Assembly: GCA_017941345.1 (NCBI GenBank)
Contig: JAGAWQ010000057.1
Coordinates: 1-42,382 of the forward strand
Direction of reading: 5' to 3'
From: Prevotella sp.
GTDB taxonomy: Bacteria; Bacteroidota; Bacteroidia; Bacteroidales; Bacteroidaceae
DNA length: 42,382 bases
The notes under the pieces were generated by a model. That model was not told the origin of the DNA. It saw nothing but the letters and a program-made list of their open reading frames with translations, and did no database searches. The translations under genes and the position numbers were made by a program. Positions 24,180-32,477 of this stretch are shown one piece after another. How positions within the stretch are numbered: position 1 is the first letter of the stretch; each line of letters begins with the position of its first letter.

Positions 24180-24863
24180 GTTGGCACCCTCTTGCAGCAG
24201 CATGACGTCGGGCAACGGACCGGTATTGACGGCTATCGTGAAGCAACCAGCTGCTACGGCAGCCCTGACACCTAATGGCGCATTCTCTACGACGATGGAT
24301 TCCCACGGCCTGACGTTGCATTTCTCCATCCCTTTCAGGTAAGGCTCAGGGTTGGGCTTGCCGTGGCTGACATCATTGGCGGTGACCATCAGCTCCGGAG
24401 TCACCAGTCCTTCGAGGTCGCTGGTCAGCTTGTCCAGCAGCACGTGCTGCGCACTCCCCGTCACCACACATATCTTCAGCCCGCAGGCTTTGATTTGCTG
24501 CATCAGCTCCTTGATGCCTGGCATGAGCTGCGCGGGAGCACAGGCGGCAAACAGCTCCGACTTATGGGCGTACATCCGTGAGGCCTCCTCGTCGCTCAGC
24601 TCGCGGCCCCATTGTTGGCGTGCCAGCAGCCGGATGGTCTCCACACCGCGCATCCCCTCGTACTCGTAGGCTCCGCTCAGCGGCATATCCAGTCCGTAGT
24701 CGCTCATCGCCTCGTGCCAGCTGGTGGCGTGGTTGGGCATCGAGTCGTAGATGACTCCGTCCATATCAAAAAGAACGGCTTTCGGGCTGAACTGCCCGAA
24801 GCCGTGACTTTTTAAGTAATTGATAATTGACAATTGACAATTGACAATTTTTCCCATTCCCAT
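24105..24863 (-). CDS. HAD-superfamily phosphatase, beta-phosphoglucomutase-like
   Basis: A 252-residue HAD hydrolase. Motif I is FDMDGVIYDS, motif II VVTGSA, and motif III/IV KPNPEPYLKG with ENAPLGVRAAVAAG. A helical cap lies between, as in beta-phosphoglucomutase and sugar-phosphate phosphatases. The first 30 residues are odd: MGMGKIVNCQLSIINYLKSH is encoded by four heptamer repeats and KAVLFD by the arm of a terminator-like hairpin. No ATG, GTG or TTG occurs in frame between the repeats and motif I, so the start must be 24863 or 24857. Gain or loss of a repeat would put the core out of frame. It follows pgi and may be read from it. The exact substrate is unknown. Confidence 0.8.
   Translation of the reverse strand: MGMGKIVNCQLSIINYLKSHGFGQFSPKAVLFDMDGVIYDSMPNHATSWHEAMSDYGLDMPLSGAYEYEGMRGVETIRLLARQQWGRELSDEEASRMYAHKSELFAACAPAQLMPGIKELMQQIKACGLKICVVTGSAQHVLLDKLTSDLEGLVTPELMVTANDVSHGKPNPEPYLKGMEKCNVRPWESIVVENAPLGVRAAVAAGCFTIAVNTGPLPDVMLLQEGANLVFPSINALGIHLHVALDDELTHA
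24775..24805. terminator. Terminator-like hairpin inside the start of the HAD gene
   Basis: Arms ACGGC-TTTCGGGC (24775-24787) and GCCCGAAGCCGT (24794-24805) form a 12-bp GC-rich stem with one bulge and a 6-base loop. Minus strand continues with TTCTTTTT, plus strand with GACTTTTT, so it fits a terminator in either direction. It probably ends pgi transcripts, yet it lies within HAD codons. Confidence 0.65.
24820..24847 (+). repeat. Four heptamer units (TTGATAA, TTGACAA x3) within the HAD 5' codons
   Basis: Units start at 24820, 24827, 24834 and 24841. They are reverse complements of the AATTATC family found at 7997. On the minus strand they encode IVNCQLSIINY of the HAD protein. Confidence 0.9.
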
Positions 24864-24931
24864 TATCCAATTCCTAATTATCTATTATCCATTATCAATT
24901 ATCCATTGTCAATTAATTCTCATTTCTCATT
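24862..24931 (+). repeat. Ten degenerate heptamers filling the pgi-HAD gap
   Basis: A strict 7-base register runs ATTATCC, AATTCCT, AATTATC, TATTATC, CATTATC, AATTATC, CATTGTC, AATTAAT, TCTCATT, TCTCATT. It covers the whole intergenic gap and includes the last codons and stop of pgi (NEK then TGA). Confidence 0.85.
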
Positions 24932-26275
24932 TGCCAATCTGGCTTTAATCGCTTTCGTCTCCTCCTCATATCCAGGCTTCTCCAACAGCGCAAACATATT
25001 CTTCTTGTAAGCCTCTACACCAGGCTGGTTGAAGGGGTTCACACCCAGCAGGTTGCCGCTGATGCCGCAGCTGATTTCGAAGAAGTAGATGAGCTGTCCC
25101 AGATAGTAGGCATTCAGCTCAGGCACTGATACGCGGATGTTGGGCACACCGCCGTCCACGTGAGCTAAACGAGTTCCCAGCTCAGCCATCTTGTTCACCT
25201 CGTCCACACGCTTGCCAGCCAGGAAGTTCAGACCGTCCAGATTCTCCTCGTCACTGGGGAAGAGCAGCTGGCGGTTAGGCTTCTCGATGGAGATGACCGT
25301 CTCGAAGATGGTGCGCTCGCCGTCCTGAATCCACTGTCCCATGGAGTGCAGGTCGGTGGTGAAGTCTACCGATGCGGGGAAGATACCCTTCTTGTCCTTA
25401 CCCTCCGATTCGCCGTACAGCTGCTTCCACCATTCAGAATAGTAGTGCAGCTTAGGCTGATAGTTCACCATGATTTCTATCTTCTTGCCTGCCTGATACA
25501 GACCGTTGCGAACGGCAGCATACTGGGCAGCGATGTTCTCCTCGAAAGGCACGTCCTTGCCGCAAGCCTTCTCCATCTCCTGCGCACCGGCAACCAGCTG
25601 CTTGATGTCGAAACCGGCACAGGCGATAGGCAGCAGACCGACGGGCGTCAGCACTGAGAAACGGCCACCCACGTTGTCGGGGATGATGAAGCTCTTGTAT
25701 CCCTCCTTGTCGGCACATGTACGGGCGGCACCCTTCTTGGCGTCTGTCACAGCCACAATAACCTCCTTGGCGGCTGCCTTGCCCATCTGAGCCTCACACT
25801 GCTTCTTCAGCAGACGGAAGGTCAGCGCGGTCTCCGTCGTCGTACCCGACTTCGAGATGTTGATGACACCAAACTTCTTACCCTTCAGGTATTCCGTCAT
25901 CTCTGAGAGATAGTCCTCACCGATGTTATTACCGGCAAAGAGGATGACAGGGCTTTTGCCGTCCTGTACCAGCCAGGCGAACGAGTTGCCTAAGGCTTCG
26001 ATGACGGCGCGGGCACCCAGGTATGAACCGCCGATGCCGGCAACAACGATGGCCTCGCACTTCTCGCGCAGCGTCTTTGCCGTAGCCTCCACCTCGTCGA
26101 GGAACTGCGGGGTGATGCTGCTGGGCAGATGCAGCCATCCTAAGAAATCGTTACCAGGACATGTACCGTCCTCCAAAGCCTGCTGTGCGGCCTTTACCTT
26201 TGGCTCGAAAGCCTTTACTGCGCCTGCCTCCAGGAAACAAGCGGCCTTTGTGATGTCAAGTTTAATGTTACTCAT
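24920..26275 (-). CDS. pgi: Glucose-6-phosphate isomerase
   Basis: A 451-residue cytoplasmic enzyme interconverting glucose 6-phosphate and fructose 6-phosphate in glycolysis and gluconeogenesis. Family marks: [19 protein letters not shown] near residue 78, [20 protein letters not shown] (phosphosugar-binding loop), [14 protein letters not shown], and the catalytic C-terminal part [18 protein letters not shown]. Length is typical of the short bacterial form. The end of the gene runs into heptamer repeats, and the HAD phosphatase follows 56 bases downstream on the same strand. Confidence 0.96.
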   Translation of the reverse strand: MSNIKLDITKAACFLEAGAVKAFEPKVKAAQQALEDGTCPGNDFLGWLHLPSSITPQFLDEVEATAKTLREKCEAIVVAGIGGSYLGARAVIEALGNSFAWLVQDGKSPVILFAGNNIGEDYLSEMTEYLKGKKFGVINISKSGTTTETALTFRLLKKQCEAQMGKAAAKEVIVAVTDAKKGAARTCADKEGYKSFIIPDNVGGRFSVLTPVGLLPIACAGFDIKQLVAGAQEMEKACGKDVPFEENIAAQYAAVRNGLYQAGKKIEIMVNYQPKLHYYSEWWKQLYGESEGKDKKGIFPASVDFTTDLHSMGQWIQDGERTIFETVISIEKPNRQLLFPSDEENLDGLNFLAGKRVDEVNKMAELGTRLAHVDGGVPNIRVSVPELNAYYLGQLIYFFEISCGISGNLLGVNPFNQPGVEAYKKNMFALLEKPGYEEETKAIKARLANEK

Positions 26276-26310
26276 TGTTTTGTACTTTAGTAATAATCAG
26301 AATATTGGTA

Positions 26311-26318
26311 CAAAATTA
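26311..26318 (-). promoter_or_regulatory. -7 box for pgi
   Basis: Minus strand TAATTTTG (TAnnTTTG), 35 bases before the pgi ATG at 26275. The rest of the 26276-26416 gap is AT-rich and I see no other element in it. Confidence 0.6.
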
Positions 26319-26416
26319 CAAATAATGCCGCAACTTCAACCCTCTTTGATGGTTAAATAACATTAATTCCACCGTAATTAAAAGAACATGAGGGCTTCAG
26401 CCATCTCAATGATTCA

Positions 26417-27019
26417 TTATTTTGCGTCGTAAGTCTGGTAGACCAGATAGTAGCTGTCGGCTAGGACGGAAAAGTGATTGGCAAGTGACTCGTTTAGGGT
26501 TCCTTGCCACCATTCTTTGTAGGCATAGGAGTTCCATTTAAGTCCTTCTGACCGCAGACGTGTGCTGCCAAAGTTGAAGATGCTCACTTGTTGGCCAGAG
26601 AAGGACTGGAAAGTACGGTCGCCTTGTGAGGGACTGAAGAATCCGTGGTCGGTGAACATGGTGCCGCTGATACCCATTTCCCTGAAGTAGCGCATCAGCA
26701 GGGCGATGTTGCCTAAGGTGTGGTCTTCGCGCAGCCCCGTGCATCCCAGGTAGGCTATTCTCTGCCACCCTTGCCGCAGGCAGTAAAGGGTTGCTTTGGT
26801 CAGGTCGTTGTCTTCTTGTTCGTCTATTTGGATGAATTTGCCCCGGCAGACATCAGGAACGGAGTCACCATCGCCGATGATGACATCTGCTTCGGGATAA
26901 TGGCTGACGGCACCATCGCAGGCAATGACGTGTTTCGCCCTGTTTAGGATGCTGAGCGGAACGGGATGCGTCGGAAACGAGCCGTTGGCCAGGATGACGA
27001 TGTCAGGCAGTTCTTTCAT
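26417..27019 (-). CDS. Thiamine pyrophosphokinase
   Basis: A 200-residue enzyme converting thiamine to thiamine pyrophosphate with ATP. Marks: VILANGSFP at the start, IGDGDSVP (the usual GDFDS loop), EQEDNDLTKATLYCL (the DxTD-like substrate site) and GLREDHTLGNI. The start at 27019 (MKELPDIVILANG) overlaps the transporter stop by 4 bases; the longer open frame to 27169 is only out-of-frame overlap. It is the last gene of the riboswitch-controlled thiamine operon after the receptor and PnuC-type transporter, the arrangement known in Bacteroidota. Confidence 0.93.
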   Translation of the reverse strand: MKELPDIVILANGSFPTHPVPLSILNRAKHVIACDGAVSHYPEADVIIGDGDSVPDVCRGKFIQIDEQEDNDLTKATLYCLRQGWQRIAYLGCTGLREDHTLGNIALLMRYFREMGISGTMFTDHGFFSPSQGDRTFQSFSGQQVSIFNFGSTRLRSEGLKWNSYAYKEWWQGTLNESLANHFSVLADSYYLVYQTYDAK

Positions 27020-27588
27020 GCTTCTTGGGTTTTTGCCATTTTCTTCCACTTCTGATAGCCGGCTATGGCAATCATGACATAGAGACCGTAAAGCATGGCT
27101 TTGAAGGGAATACCTTTTTGTATATAGAGGAAGGTACAGACGACATCGACGACAATCCAGAACAGCCACTGCTCCACATATTTACGTGCCAGTGCCCACA
27201 AGCCTACGAACGACAGGGCATTGGTGAACGAGTCGAGCACGGGTACTGTGGAATTGGTCCAGGTAATGAGGACGTAATAGGTAGCGCCCCACGCCACGAG
27301 GAAGAAGGCGAGGGTAGGGAGATACCTGTGAAGTGGCATGTGGGTGATAGGCAGTTCCTTTTTCTCCCCTTTTCCCCACTTCCATGCGATATAGCCGTAG
27401 ATGGCTGCTGCTGTGTAGTAGCAAGCCATGCCAGAGTCGCCATACAGCCCATGACTCCAATACAGGTAGATGTCGAGTGCAGGCATAATAATACCTATCA
27501 CCCAAAGGGCAATATGCGCACGATACTCCAGCCAGATATAAATCAGGCCGAGTATCGTGGTCAATATGTCAAGCCAATCGAGCGTCAT
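27016..27588 (-). CDS. pnuT: PnuC-family transporter, probably for thiamine (PnuT)
   Basis: A 190-residue inner-membrane protein with about seven helices and PnuC-family features: LTTILGLIYIWLEYR at the start, WVIGIIMPALDIYLYW, and WFWIVVDVV-like text near residue 142 (WLFWIVVDVVCTFLYIQKG). PnuC proteins bring in nicotinamide riboside, but the branch next to TPP riboswitches and thiamine pyrophosphokinase takes up thiamine (PnuT), which is the reading favoured here. It lies 5 bases after the TonB receptor stop and overlaps the kinase by 4 bases. Substrate is inferred from context. Confidence 0.9.
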   Translation of the reverse strand: MTLDWLDILTTILGLIYIWLEYRAHIALWVIGIIMPALDIYLYWSHGLYGDSGMACYYTAAAIYGYIAWKWGKGEKKELPITHMPLHRYLPTLAFFLVAWGATYYVLITWTNSTVPVLDSFTNALSFVGLWALARKYVEQWLFWIVVDVVCTFLYIQKGIPFKAMLYGLYVMIAIAGYQKWKKMAKTQEA

Positions 27589-27593
27589 TTATA

Positions 27594-29855
27594 TTAAAAG
27601 TTTACCGACACGTGCGCCATCATGTTAAAAGGTGCAGAGGGAGCAAAGCCTGCCTCATATTGGTCGGAGGTGTCCCAGCCTGTGGCAACCACCTTGCCGT
27701 CCACTTTGTCGTAGCATGGAGCTGCCCATCCGTTGTTGTCGTACTTGGCAGAGAACAGGTTGTAGAGCGTTACCCCCACCGTGACATCCTTCATTCCGAG
27801 CTTCGGCAACTTGAATTGGTACGATAGGTCGATGTTGGTCGCAAAGTGTCCGTCGAGCATCATGCTCACATCTACAGGTTTCCCGTTGTCGTCCAGCGTC
27901 TGGTAGCTCTTGAAGCCGGTGTTCGTCAGATACAGGTCGCTGACGTACTGGCTCTGGATGCCGGCTTTGAGGCCCTTATAGGTAAAGGTGAAGATGTTGT
28001 TGGCTATCCAGTCGGGCGAGAAGGCCAGCGGCTGGTTGCCCAGGTTAGCCACGCTGCCGTCAGCTAATTGTACGGTGATGTCCTTCACGCGGTTCTTCGA
28101 CCAGGTGGCGTTTACGTCCCAGCGGAACCAGTCGACAGGCTTCAGGGCAGCCTCCAGTTCTATACCCAGCCGATAGCTCTTAGGCATGTTCCGCGTGATG
28201 GCTTCGCCAATTTGGTCGATTTCTCCTGTCAGAACAAACTGGTCTTTATAGTTCATCCAGTAGAAGTTAGCACCAGCCGTGAATACCTCGCTCTGGTATT
28301 TGTATCCCACTTCCAGGTCGTTCAGCCGCTCAGCCTTGGGCATCTCCAGTTCAGCGTTCAGACTGTTCTGGAAGTTGTTACGCGTAGGTTCTTTGTGAGT
28401 AATGGCATACGACACAAAAACTTTGTGGTTAGGCGTGATGTCGTAGTTCAGACCGAACTTGGGATTGAAGAAGTCGAATGACTCTTTCATGTCATAGACG
28501 ATGCGCTTGTTGACTTTCCAGTCGATTTCGTCGGTGGGACCAGTCATCTTCAGACCCACATGTCGGTATTGCAGGTCAACGTAGGCGTTCAGTCCGCGCA
28601 GGAACTCGTAACTTATCTTTCCATACACGTTGAAATCGGTCTTTTTTGTCTTGTCGCCGTAATATTGGTGGTTGGGCATCAGCGCGTCTACAGGGTTCTT
28701 CACCCATGTTACCAAGCCGTAGTGGTCGCCGTCATACTTGTTCCATCCACCTCCAAGGGTAGCTTGCAGGTTCTGACGGTTGTCGTAAACCAGCGAGGCT
28801 ACCACGCCATAGAAGTCGTTATCCATCTTCTTCTGGCGCACCAGGTCGCTCTTAGCCCAAGTCATCTGGTTGTCCAAGTCGTATTCAAACAGGGTACGCT
28901 CGCGTTTGTATTCCTCGTAGTAGCCGTTGCCTTTGGTGTAGTGCAGGGCAGCGTTGAGGTTCAGGCCCTGCGTCAGTCGCAGGTTCCATATCAGTTGGTA
29001 GTTCTGCTGATGGTAGTTGTCCGTCTGGTTGTCGTAGTAGCGCCTGTTTCCCTCTGCATCGTAGTATTCGCCGCACGAGTTGTAGGTGCGACCATAGAGA
29101 CTCTGCTCATACTTCGATGTGTAGTTCCATGCATGGTAAGTCTCCTCCACACCATTGAAGGTGATGAACTTCACCATGGTATTTTCGCCAAAATAGCCTG
29201 CTTGCAGGAAGTAGGAGTTCAACTTGGTCGACGCGCGGTCCAGATAACCTTTCGAGCCGATGTTCGACAGACGGCCCTGTATGCCCCAATGTTCGCCGAT
29301 GAGTCCTGTGCCAAAGCGTAGCGTCTCCTTATGGCTGTAATAAGAACCTCCGCTCAGGTCCAGTCCGATGAAAGGCTCCGTGCCGATGTTCTCTGTCTGC
29401 ATGTTCAGCGTAGCGCCGAAGGCTCCCGCGCCATTCGTCGATGTACCCACGCCGCGCTGAATCTGCATCGACTGCACGCTGCTGGCAAAGTCGCCCATGT
29501 TAACCCAATAGAGTTGAGCGCTCTCCGCGTCGTTCAGGGGAATGCCGTTGGCGGTGATGTTGATGCGCGACGGGTCTGTGCCACGCACACGCAGCGACGT
29601 GTAGCCAATGCCGTTACCGGCATCCGACGTCATCGTGACGCTGGGTGTTAGCGACAGCAGGTAAGGAACGTCCTGTCCGAAGTTCACGGCCTTCAGCTGT
29701 TCCTGGTTCATGTCTGTGAAGGCTACCGGTGTCTTGCGGGTAGCTCGTGTTGCCACCACCTGCACATCCTGCAACTCTACGCTTTTCAGCGTGTCTAACT
29801 CGACAGCCTGGGCTGTTGTCGCTCCCAGCAATGCCATCATGAAAATCTTTCTCAT
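27594..29855 (-). CDS. TonB-dependent outer-membrane receptor for thiamine
   Basis: A 753-residue receptor. Signal peptide MRKIFMMALLGATTAQA, short lead, then a plug domain (VQVVATRATRKTPVAFTDMN, SLRVRGTDPSRINITANGIPLND) and a 22-strand barrel ending in MMAHVSVNF with a terminal Phe. There is no CarboxypepD-like N-terminal domain and no SusD partner, so it is not a SusC. The TPP riboswitch in its leader and the downstream PnuT and thiamine pyrophosphokinase identify the ligand as thiamine or a derivative. Known Bacteroidota operons have the same order. Confidence 0.92.
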   Translation of the reverse strand: MRKIFMMALLGATTAQAVELDTLKSVELQDVQVVATRATRKTPVAFTDMNQEQLKAVNFGQDVPYLLSLTPSVTMTSDAGNGIGYTSLRVRGTDPSRINITANGIPLNDAESAQLYWVNMGDFASSVQSMQIQRGVGTSTNGAGAFGATLNMQTENIGTEPFIGLDLSGGSYYSHKETLRFGTGLIGEHWGIQGRLSNIGSKGYLDRASTKLNSYFLQAGYFGENTMVKFITFNGVEETYHAWNYTSKYEQSLYGRTYNSCGEYYDAEGNRRYYDNQTDNYHQQNYQLIWNLRLTQGLNLNAALHYTKGNGYYEEYKRERTLFEYDLDNQMTWAKSDLVRQKKMDNDFYGVVASLVYDNRQNLQATLGGGWNKYDGDHYGLVTWVKNPVDALMPNHQYYGDKTKKTDFNVYGKISYEFLRGLNAYVDLQYRHVGLKMTGPTDEIDWKVNKRIVYDMKESFDFFNPKFGLNYDITPNHKVFVSYAITHKEPTRNNFQNSLNAELEMPKAERLNDLEVGYKYQSEVFTAGANFYWMNYKDQFVLTGEIDQIGEAITRNMPKSYRLGIELEAALKPVDWFRWDVNATWSKNRVKDITVQLADGSVANLGNQPLAFSPDWIANNIFTFTYKGLKAGIQSQYVSDLYLTNTGFKSYQTLDDNGKPVDVSMMLDGHFATNIDLSYQFKLPKLGMKDVTVGVTLYNLFSAKYDNNGWAAPCYDKVDGKVVATGWDTSDQYEAGFAPSAPFNMMAHVSVNF

Positions 29856-29904
29856 CTTTTACCTTATTTATTAATACTATGTAAAATAAGGGGGCAGAGT
29901 TTTC

Positions 29905-29985
29905 TCTATTCATCCCTACGTCGGTATTGTCCGCATCAGGTTTAGAGGGTATCATCTCAGCTGTCAACAGAACAGCACCCCTTGA
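29905..29985 (-). ncRNA. TPP (THI-box) riboswitch
   Basis: On the minus strand the leader reads GGGGTGCTGTTC, then CTGAGATGATACCCTC, AACCTGATGCGGACAATACC and CGTAGGGA. These are the conserved THI-box parts: P1 closing GGGG/CCCT, the CTGAGA core, ACCTGAT and the GTAGGGA end. It lies about 50 bases before the receptor ATG at 29855 and just after a -7 promoter box, so thiamine pyrophosphate should repress the operon. I see no clear terminator stem between the aptamer and the ATG; blocking of translation is likely. Confidence 0.95.
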
Positions 29986-29994
29986 AATCGGGTG

Positions 29995-30002
29995 CAAAGG
30001 TA
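29995..30002 (-). promoter_or_regulatory. -7 box of the thiamine operon
   Basis: Minus strand TACCTTTG directly precedes the riboswitch. A TTG at 30024-30022 inside a heptamer unit stands 19 bp upstream and could be its -33 element. Confidence 0.72.
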
Positions 30003-30010
30003 GTAAAAAA

Positions 30011-30041
30011 TTGATAATTGACAATTGATAATTGATAATTA
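30011..30041 (+). repeat. Four heptamer units between divergent promoters
   Basis: TTGATAA (30011), TTGACAA (30018), TTGATAA (30025) and TTGATAA (30032), then TTA. Same family as at 7997 and 24820. The array fills the space between the thiamine and pyrE -7 boxes. Confidence 0.9.
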
Positions 30042-30046
30042 TTTCG

Positions 30047-30054
30047 TAATTTTG
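30047..30054 (+). promoter_or_regulatory. -7 box of pyrE
   Basis: TAATTTTG, 17 bases before the ATG at 30072. The TTG at 30025-30027, part of a heptamer, is 19 bp upstream and could act as the -33 box. Confidence 0.68.
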
Positions 30055-30071
30055 CAGCAAAATTATAGAAT

Positions 30072-30704
30072 ATGGATACTATTAAGAAACTTTTTGCCCA
30101 AAAACTGATGGATATCAAAGCCATCAAGCTGCAGCCTAACGAGCCTTTCACATGGGCTTCGGGCTGGAAGTCGCCCATCTATACCGACAACCGCAAGACG
30201 TTGGGCTTTGCCGATGTCCGCTCGTTTGTCAAACTGGAGCTCTGTCATCTGATTCAGGAGAACTTCCCCGAGGCTGAGGCTGTGGCTGGTGTGGCTACGG
30301 GAGCTATTGCCCAAGGTGCGCTGGTGGCCGACGAGTTAGGGCTGCCCTACTGCTATGTCCGTCCGAAGCCGAAAGACCACGGCATGGGTAATCAGGTGGA
30401 AGGTGAGCTGAAGAAGGGTGCAAAGGTCGTTGTGGTAGAAGACCTGATTTCGACGGGTGGCAGCAGTCTGAAGGCTGTCGATGCTCTGCGCCAGTATGGC
30501 GTCGAGGTTATTGGCATGGTAGCTTCGTTCACCTACGGCTTCCCTGTAGCAGAAGAGGCTTTCCGTGAGGCTGGTGTCCGTCTGATTACGCTGAGCGACT
30601 ATGCTGCCGTGCTGGAGCAGGCTGCCGAGACGGGTTATATCAAGCCCGAAGAAATTGAAGTGTTGAACGAGTGGCGCAAGTCACCAAGTACGTGGAAGCA
30701 ATGA
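30072..30704 (+). CDS. pyrE: Orotate phosphoribosyltransferase
   Basis: A 210-residue cytoplasmic enzyme that joins orotate to PRPP to make OMP in pyrimidine synthesis. Marks: FTWASGWKSPIYTDNRKTLG near the N-terminus, the catalytic loop KPKDHGMGNQVEG and the PRPP-binding motif VVVVEDLISTGGSS. Typical length. Its stop overlaps the next start (ATGA at 30701), so it is coupled to the SRPBCC gene, and argH follows 19 bases after that: pyrimidine and arginine genes joined in one unit. No PyrR-type or other RNA switch is seen in its short leader. Confidence 0.96.
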   Translation: MDTIKKLFAQKLMDIKAIKLQPNEPFTWASGWKSPIYTDNRKTLGFADVRSFVKLELCHLIQENFPEAEAVAGVATGAIAQGALVADELGLPYCYVRPKPKDHGMGNQVEGELKKGAKVVVVEDLISTGGSSLKAVDALRQYGVEVIGMVASFTYGFPVAEEAFREAGVRLITLSDYAAVLEQAAETGYIKPEEIEVLNEWRKSPSTWKQ

Positions 30705-31120
30705 CAAAGTTTGAAAGTAGTGTTAAGCAGATACCCTATCCCGTAGAGGATGTGTATCGTAATATCAGTGATTTAAGCAATCTGGAGCGTGTCCGCGACC
30801 GTGTTCCTGAGGACAAGTTGAACAGTTTCTCCTTCGACAGCGACTCCGTCAGCGTCAATGTGTCGCCTGTTGGCGACCTGAAGCTCCGCATCATCGAGCG
30901 CGAGGAGAACAAGTGTGTGAAGTTCGAGACCGAGCAGTCGCCAATGCCCTTCAACCTGTGGATTCAGGTGCTCCCCGTCAGCGATACGGAGAGCAAGATG
31001 AAGGTGACGGTCAAGGCCGACATCCCCTTTATGCTCAAGGGAATGGTCTCAGGACCTCTGCAGGACGGCGTCGAAAAGATTGCCGATGCGTTGTCGAAAA
31101 TTCCTTATGAAACGTTATAA
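30701..31120 (+). CDS. SRPBCC-family (START/Bet v1-like) protein
   Basis: A 139-residue cytoplasmic protein beginning MTKFESSVKQIPYPVEDVYR at the ATGA overlap with pyrE. The pattern, an N-terminal strand, VEDVYRNISDLSNLERV helix pair, strands, and a long C-terminal helix (GPLQDGVEKIADALSKIPY), matches the SRPBCC helix-grip fold, which binds hydrophobic ligands. No ligand or enzymatic role can be named. Its place between pyrE and argH is common in Bacteroidales and does not by itself point to a role. Confidence 0.8.
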   Translation: MTKFESSVKQIPYPVEDVYRNISDLSNLERVRDRVPEDKLNSFSFDSDSVSVNVSPVGDLKLRIIEREENKCVKFETEQSPMPFNLWIQVLPVSDTESKMKVTVKADIPFMLKGMVSGPLQDGVEKIADALSKIPYETL

Positions 31121-31139
31121 CGATATAACGAAAAAAACT

Positions 31140-32477
31140 ATGGCAAACAAGCTTTGGGAAAAGAATTTCGAGGTGAATGCTGAGATAGAGCGGTTCACCG
31201 TAGGCCGTGACCGAGAGATGGACCTCTATCTCGCTCCGTACGACGTGCTGGGTTCGATGGCGCATATCACGATGCTCGAAAGCATCGGACTGATAGGCAA
31301 GGACGAGCTGCCCCTGCTGTTGGCAGAACTGAAGAATATCTACGCCGTATGCGAGCGCGGCGAGTTCGTGATAGAAGACGGTGTGGAGGATGTCCACTCG
31401 CAGGTTGAGCTGATGCTGACGCGCCGTCTGGGCGACATGGGCAAGAAAATCCACTCTGGCCGCTCACGCAACGACCAGGTGCTGGTCGACCTGAAACTGT
31501 TTACCCGCCATGAGTTGATGGAGGTGGCTGAGAGTGTGAAGGTGCTCTTCGACGAACTGATTCAGAAGTCGGAGCAGTATAAACAGGTACTCATGCCCGG
31601 CTACACGCATCTGCAGGTGGCCATGCCCAGCAGCTTCGGCCTATGGTTCGGCGCCTATGCCGAGTCGCTGACGGATGATATGCTGTTCCTCCAGGCGGCT
31701 TACAAGATGACCAACCGCAATCCGTTGGGCTCCGCAGCCGGTTATGGCTCGTCGTTCCCGCTGAACCGTCAGATGACCACCGACCTGTTAGGCTTCGACT
31801 CGATGGATTACAACGTGGTGTATGCGCAGATGGGACGCGGCAAGATGGAGCGCAACGTGGGTTTCGCTATCGCTACCATTGCCGGCACCATCGCCAAGAT
31901 GGCCTTCGACGCCTGCCTGTTCAACTCGCAGAACTTCTCGTTCGTCCGTCTTCCCAAGGAGTGTACCACAGGTTCGAGCATCATGCCGCACAAGAAGAAT
32001 CCTGATGTCTTCGAACTCATCCGTGCCAAGTGCAACAAGCTGCAGGCGCTGCCCCAGCAGGTGACGCTCATCATGAACAATCTGCCCGTAGGCTATTTCC
32101 GCGACCTGCAGATTATCAAGGAGGTGTTCCTCCCTGCCTTTGGCGAGCTGAAGGACTGCTTGCAGATGGCTGCCTATATTATTAATAAAATAGAGGTACG
32201 CGAGGATATTCTCGACAATCCGATGTACGACCCCATGTTCTCCGTCGAGGAGGTGAACCGTCTGGCAGCAGAAGGTATGCCTTTCCGCGATGCATATAAG
32301 AAGGTCGGTCTTGACATCGAGGCGGGTGTGTTCCGTCCTAACAAAGACATCCATCACAGCCACGAAGGCTCTATCGGCAACCTCTGTAACGACCGCATCC
32401 AGGCGCTGATGAATACTGCTCTCGAAGGTTTCGCCTTCGAGCGAGTAAAGGAAGCTGAAAAACAACTGCTGCGATGA
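31140..32477 (+). CDS. argH: Argininosuccinate lyase
   Basis: A 445-residue enzyme splitting argininosuccinate to arginine and fumarate, the last step of arginine synthesis. Marks: EDVHSQVELMLTRRLGDMGK, SGRSRNDQVLVDLKLF, PGYTHLQVAMPSSFG with the catalytic His, and the fumarase-superfamily loop TGSSIMPHKKNPDVFELIRA. The start is MANKLWEKNFEVN at 31140; an in-frame open stretch upstream to 31080 overlaps the SRPBCC gene and is not family-like. It ends in a 4-base overlap (ATGA) with the next lipoprotein. Confidence 0.95.
   Translation: MANKLWEKNFEVNAEIERFTVGRDREMDLYLAPYDVLGSMAHITMLESIGLIGKDELPLLLAELKNIYAVCERGEFVIEDGVEDVHSQVELMLTRRLGDMGKKIHSGRSRNDQVLVDLKLFTRHELMEVAESVKVLFDELIQKSEQYKQVLMPGYTHLQVAMPSSFGLWFGAYAESLTDDMLFLQAAYKMTNRNPLGSAAGYGSSFPLNRQMTTDLLGFDSMDYNVVYAQMGRGKMERNVGFAIATIAGTIAKMAFDACLFNSQNFSFVRLPKECTTGSSIMPHKKNPDVFELIRAKCNKLQALPQQVTLIMNNLPVGYFRDLQIIKEVFLPAFGELKDCLQMAAYIINKIEVREDILDNPMYDPMFSVEEVNRLAAEGMPFRDAYKKVGLDIEAGVFRPNKDIHHSHEGSIGNLCNDRIQALMNTALEGFAFERVKEAEKQLLR

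Noticed and set aside
24862-24931. CRISPR-like array
   Set aside because: Units are 7 bases in direct contact with no spacers; no cas genes in the window.
27594-29855. SusC-type receptor of a polysaccharide locus
   Set aside because: No N-terminal carboxypeptidase-like domain, no SusD; TPP riboswitch and downstream genes point to thiamine.
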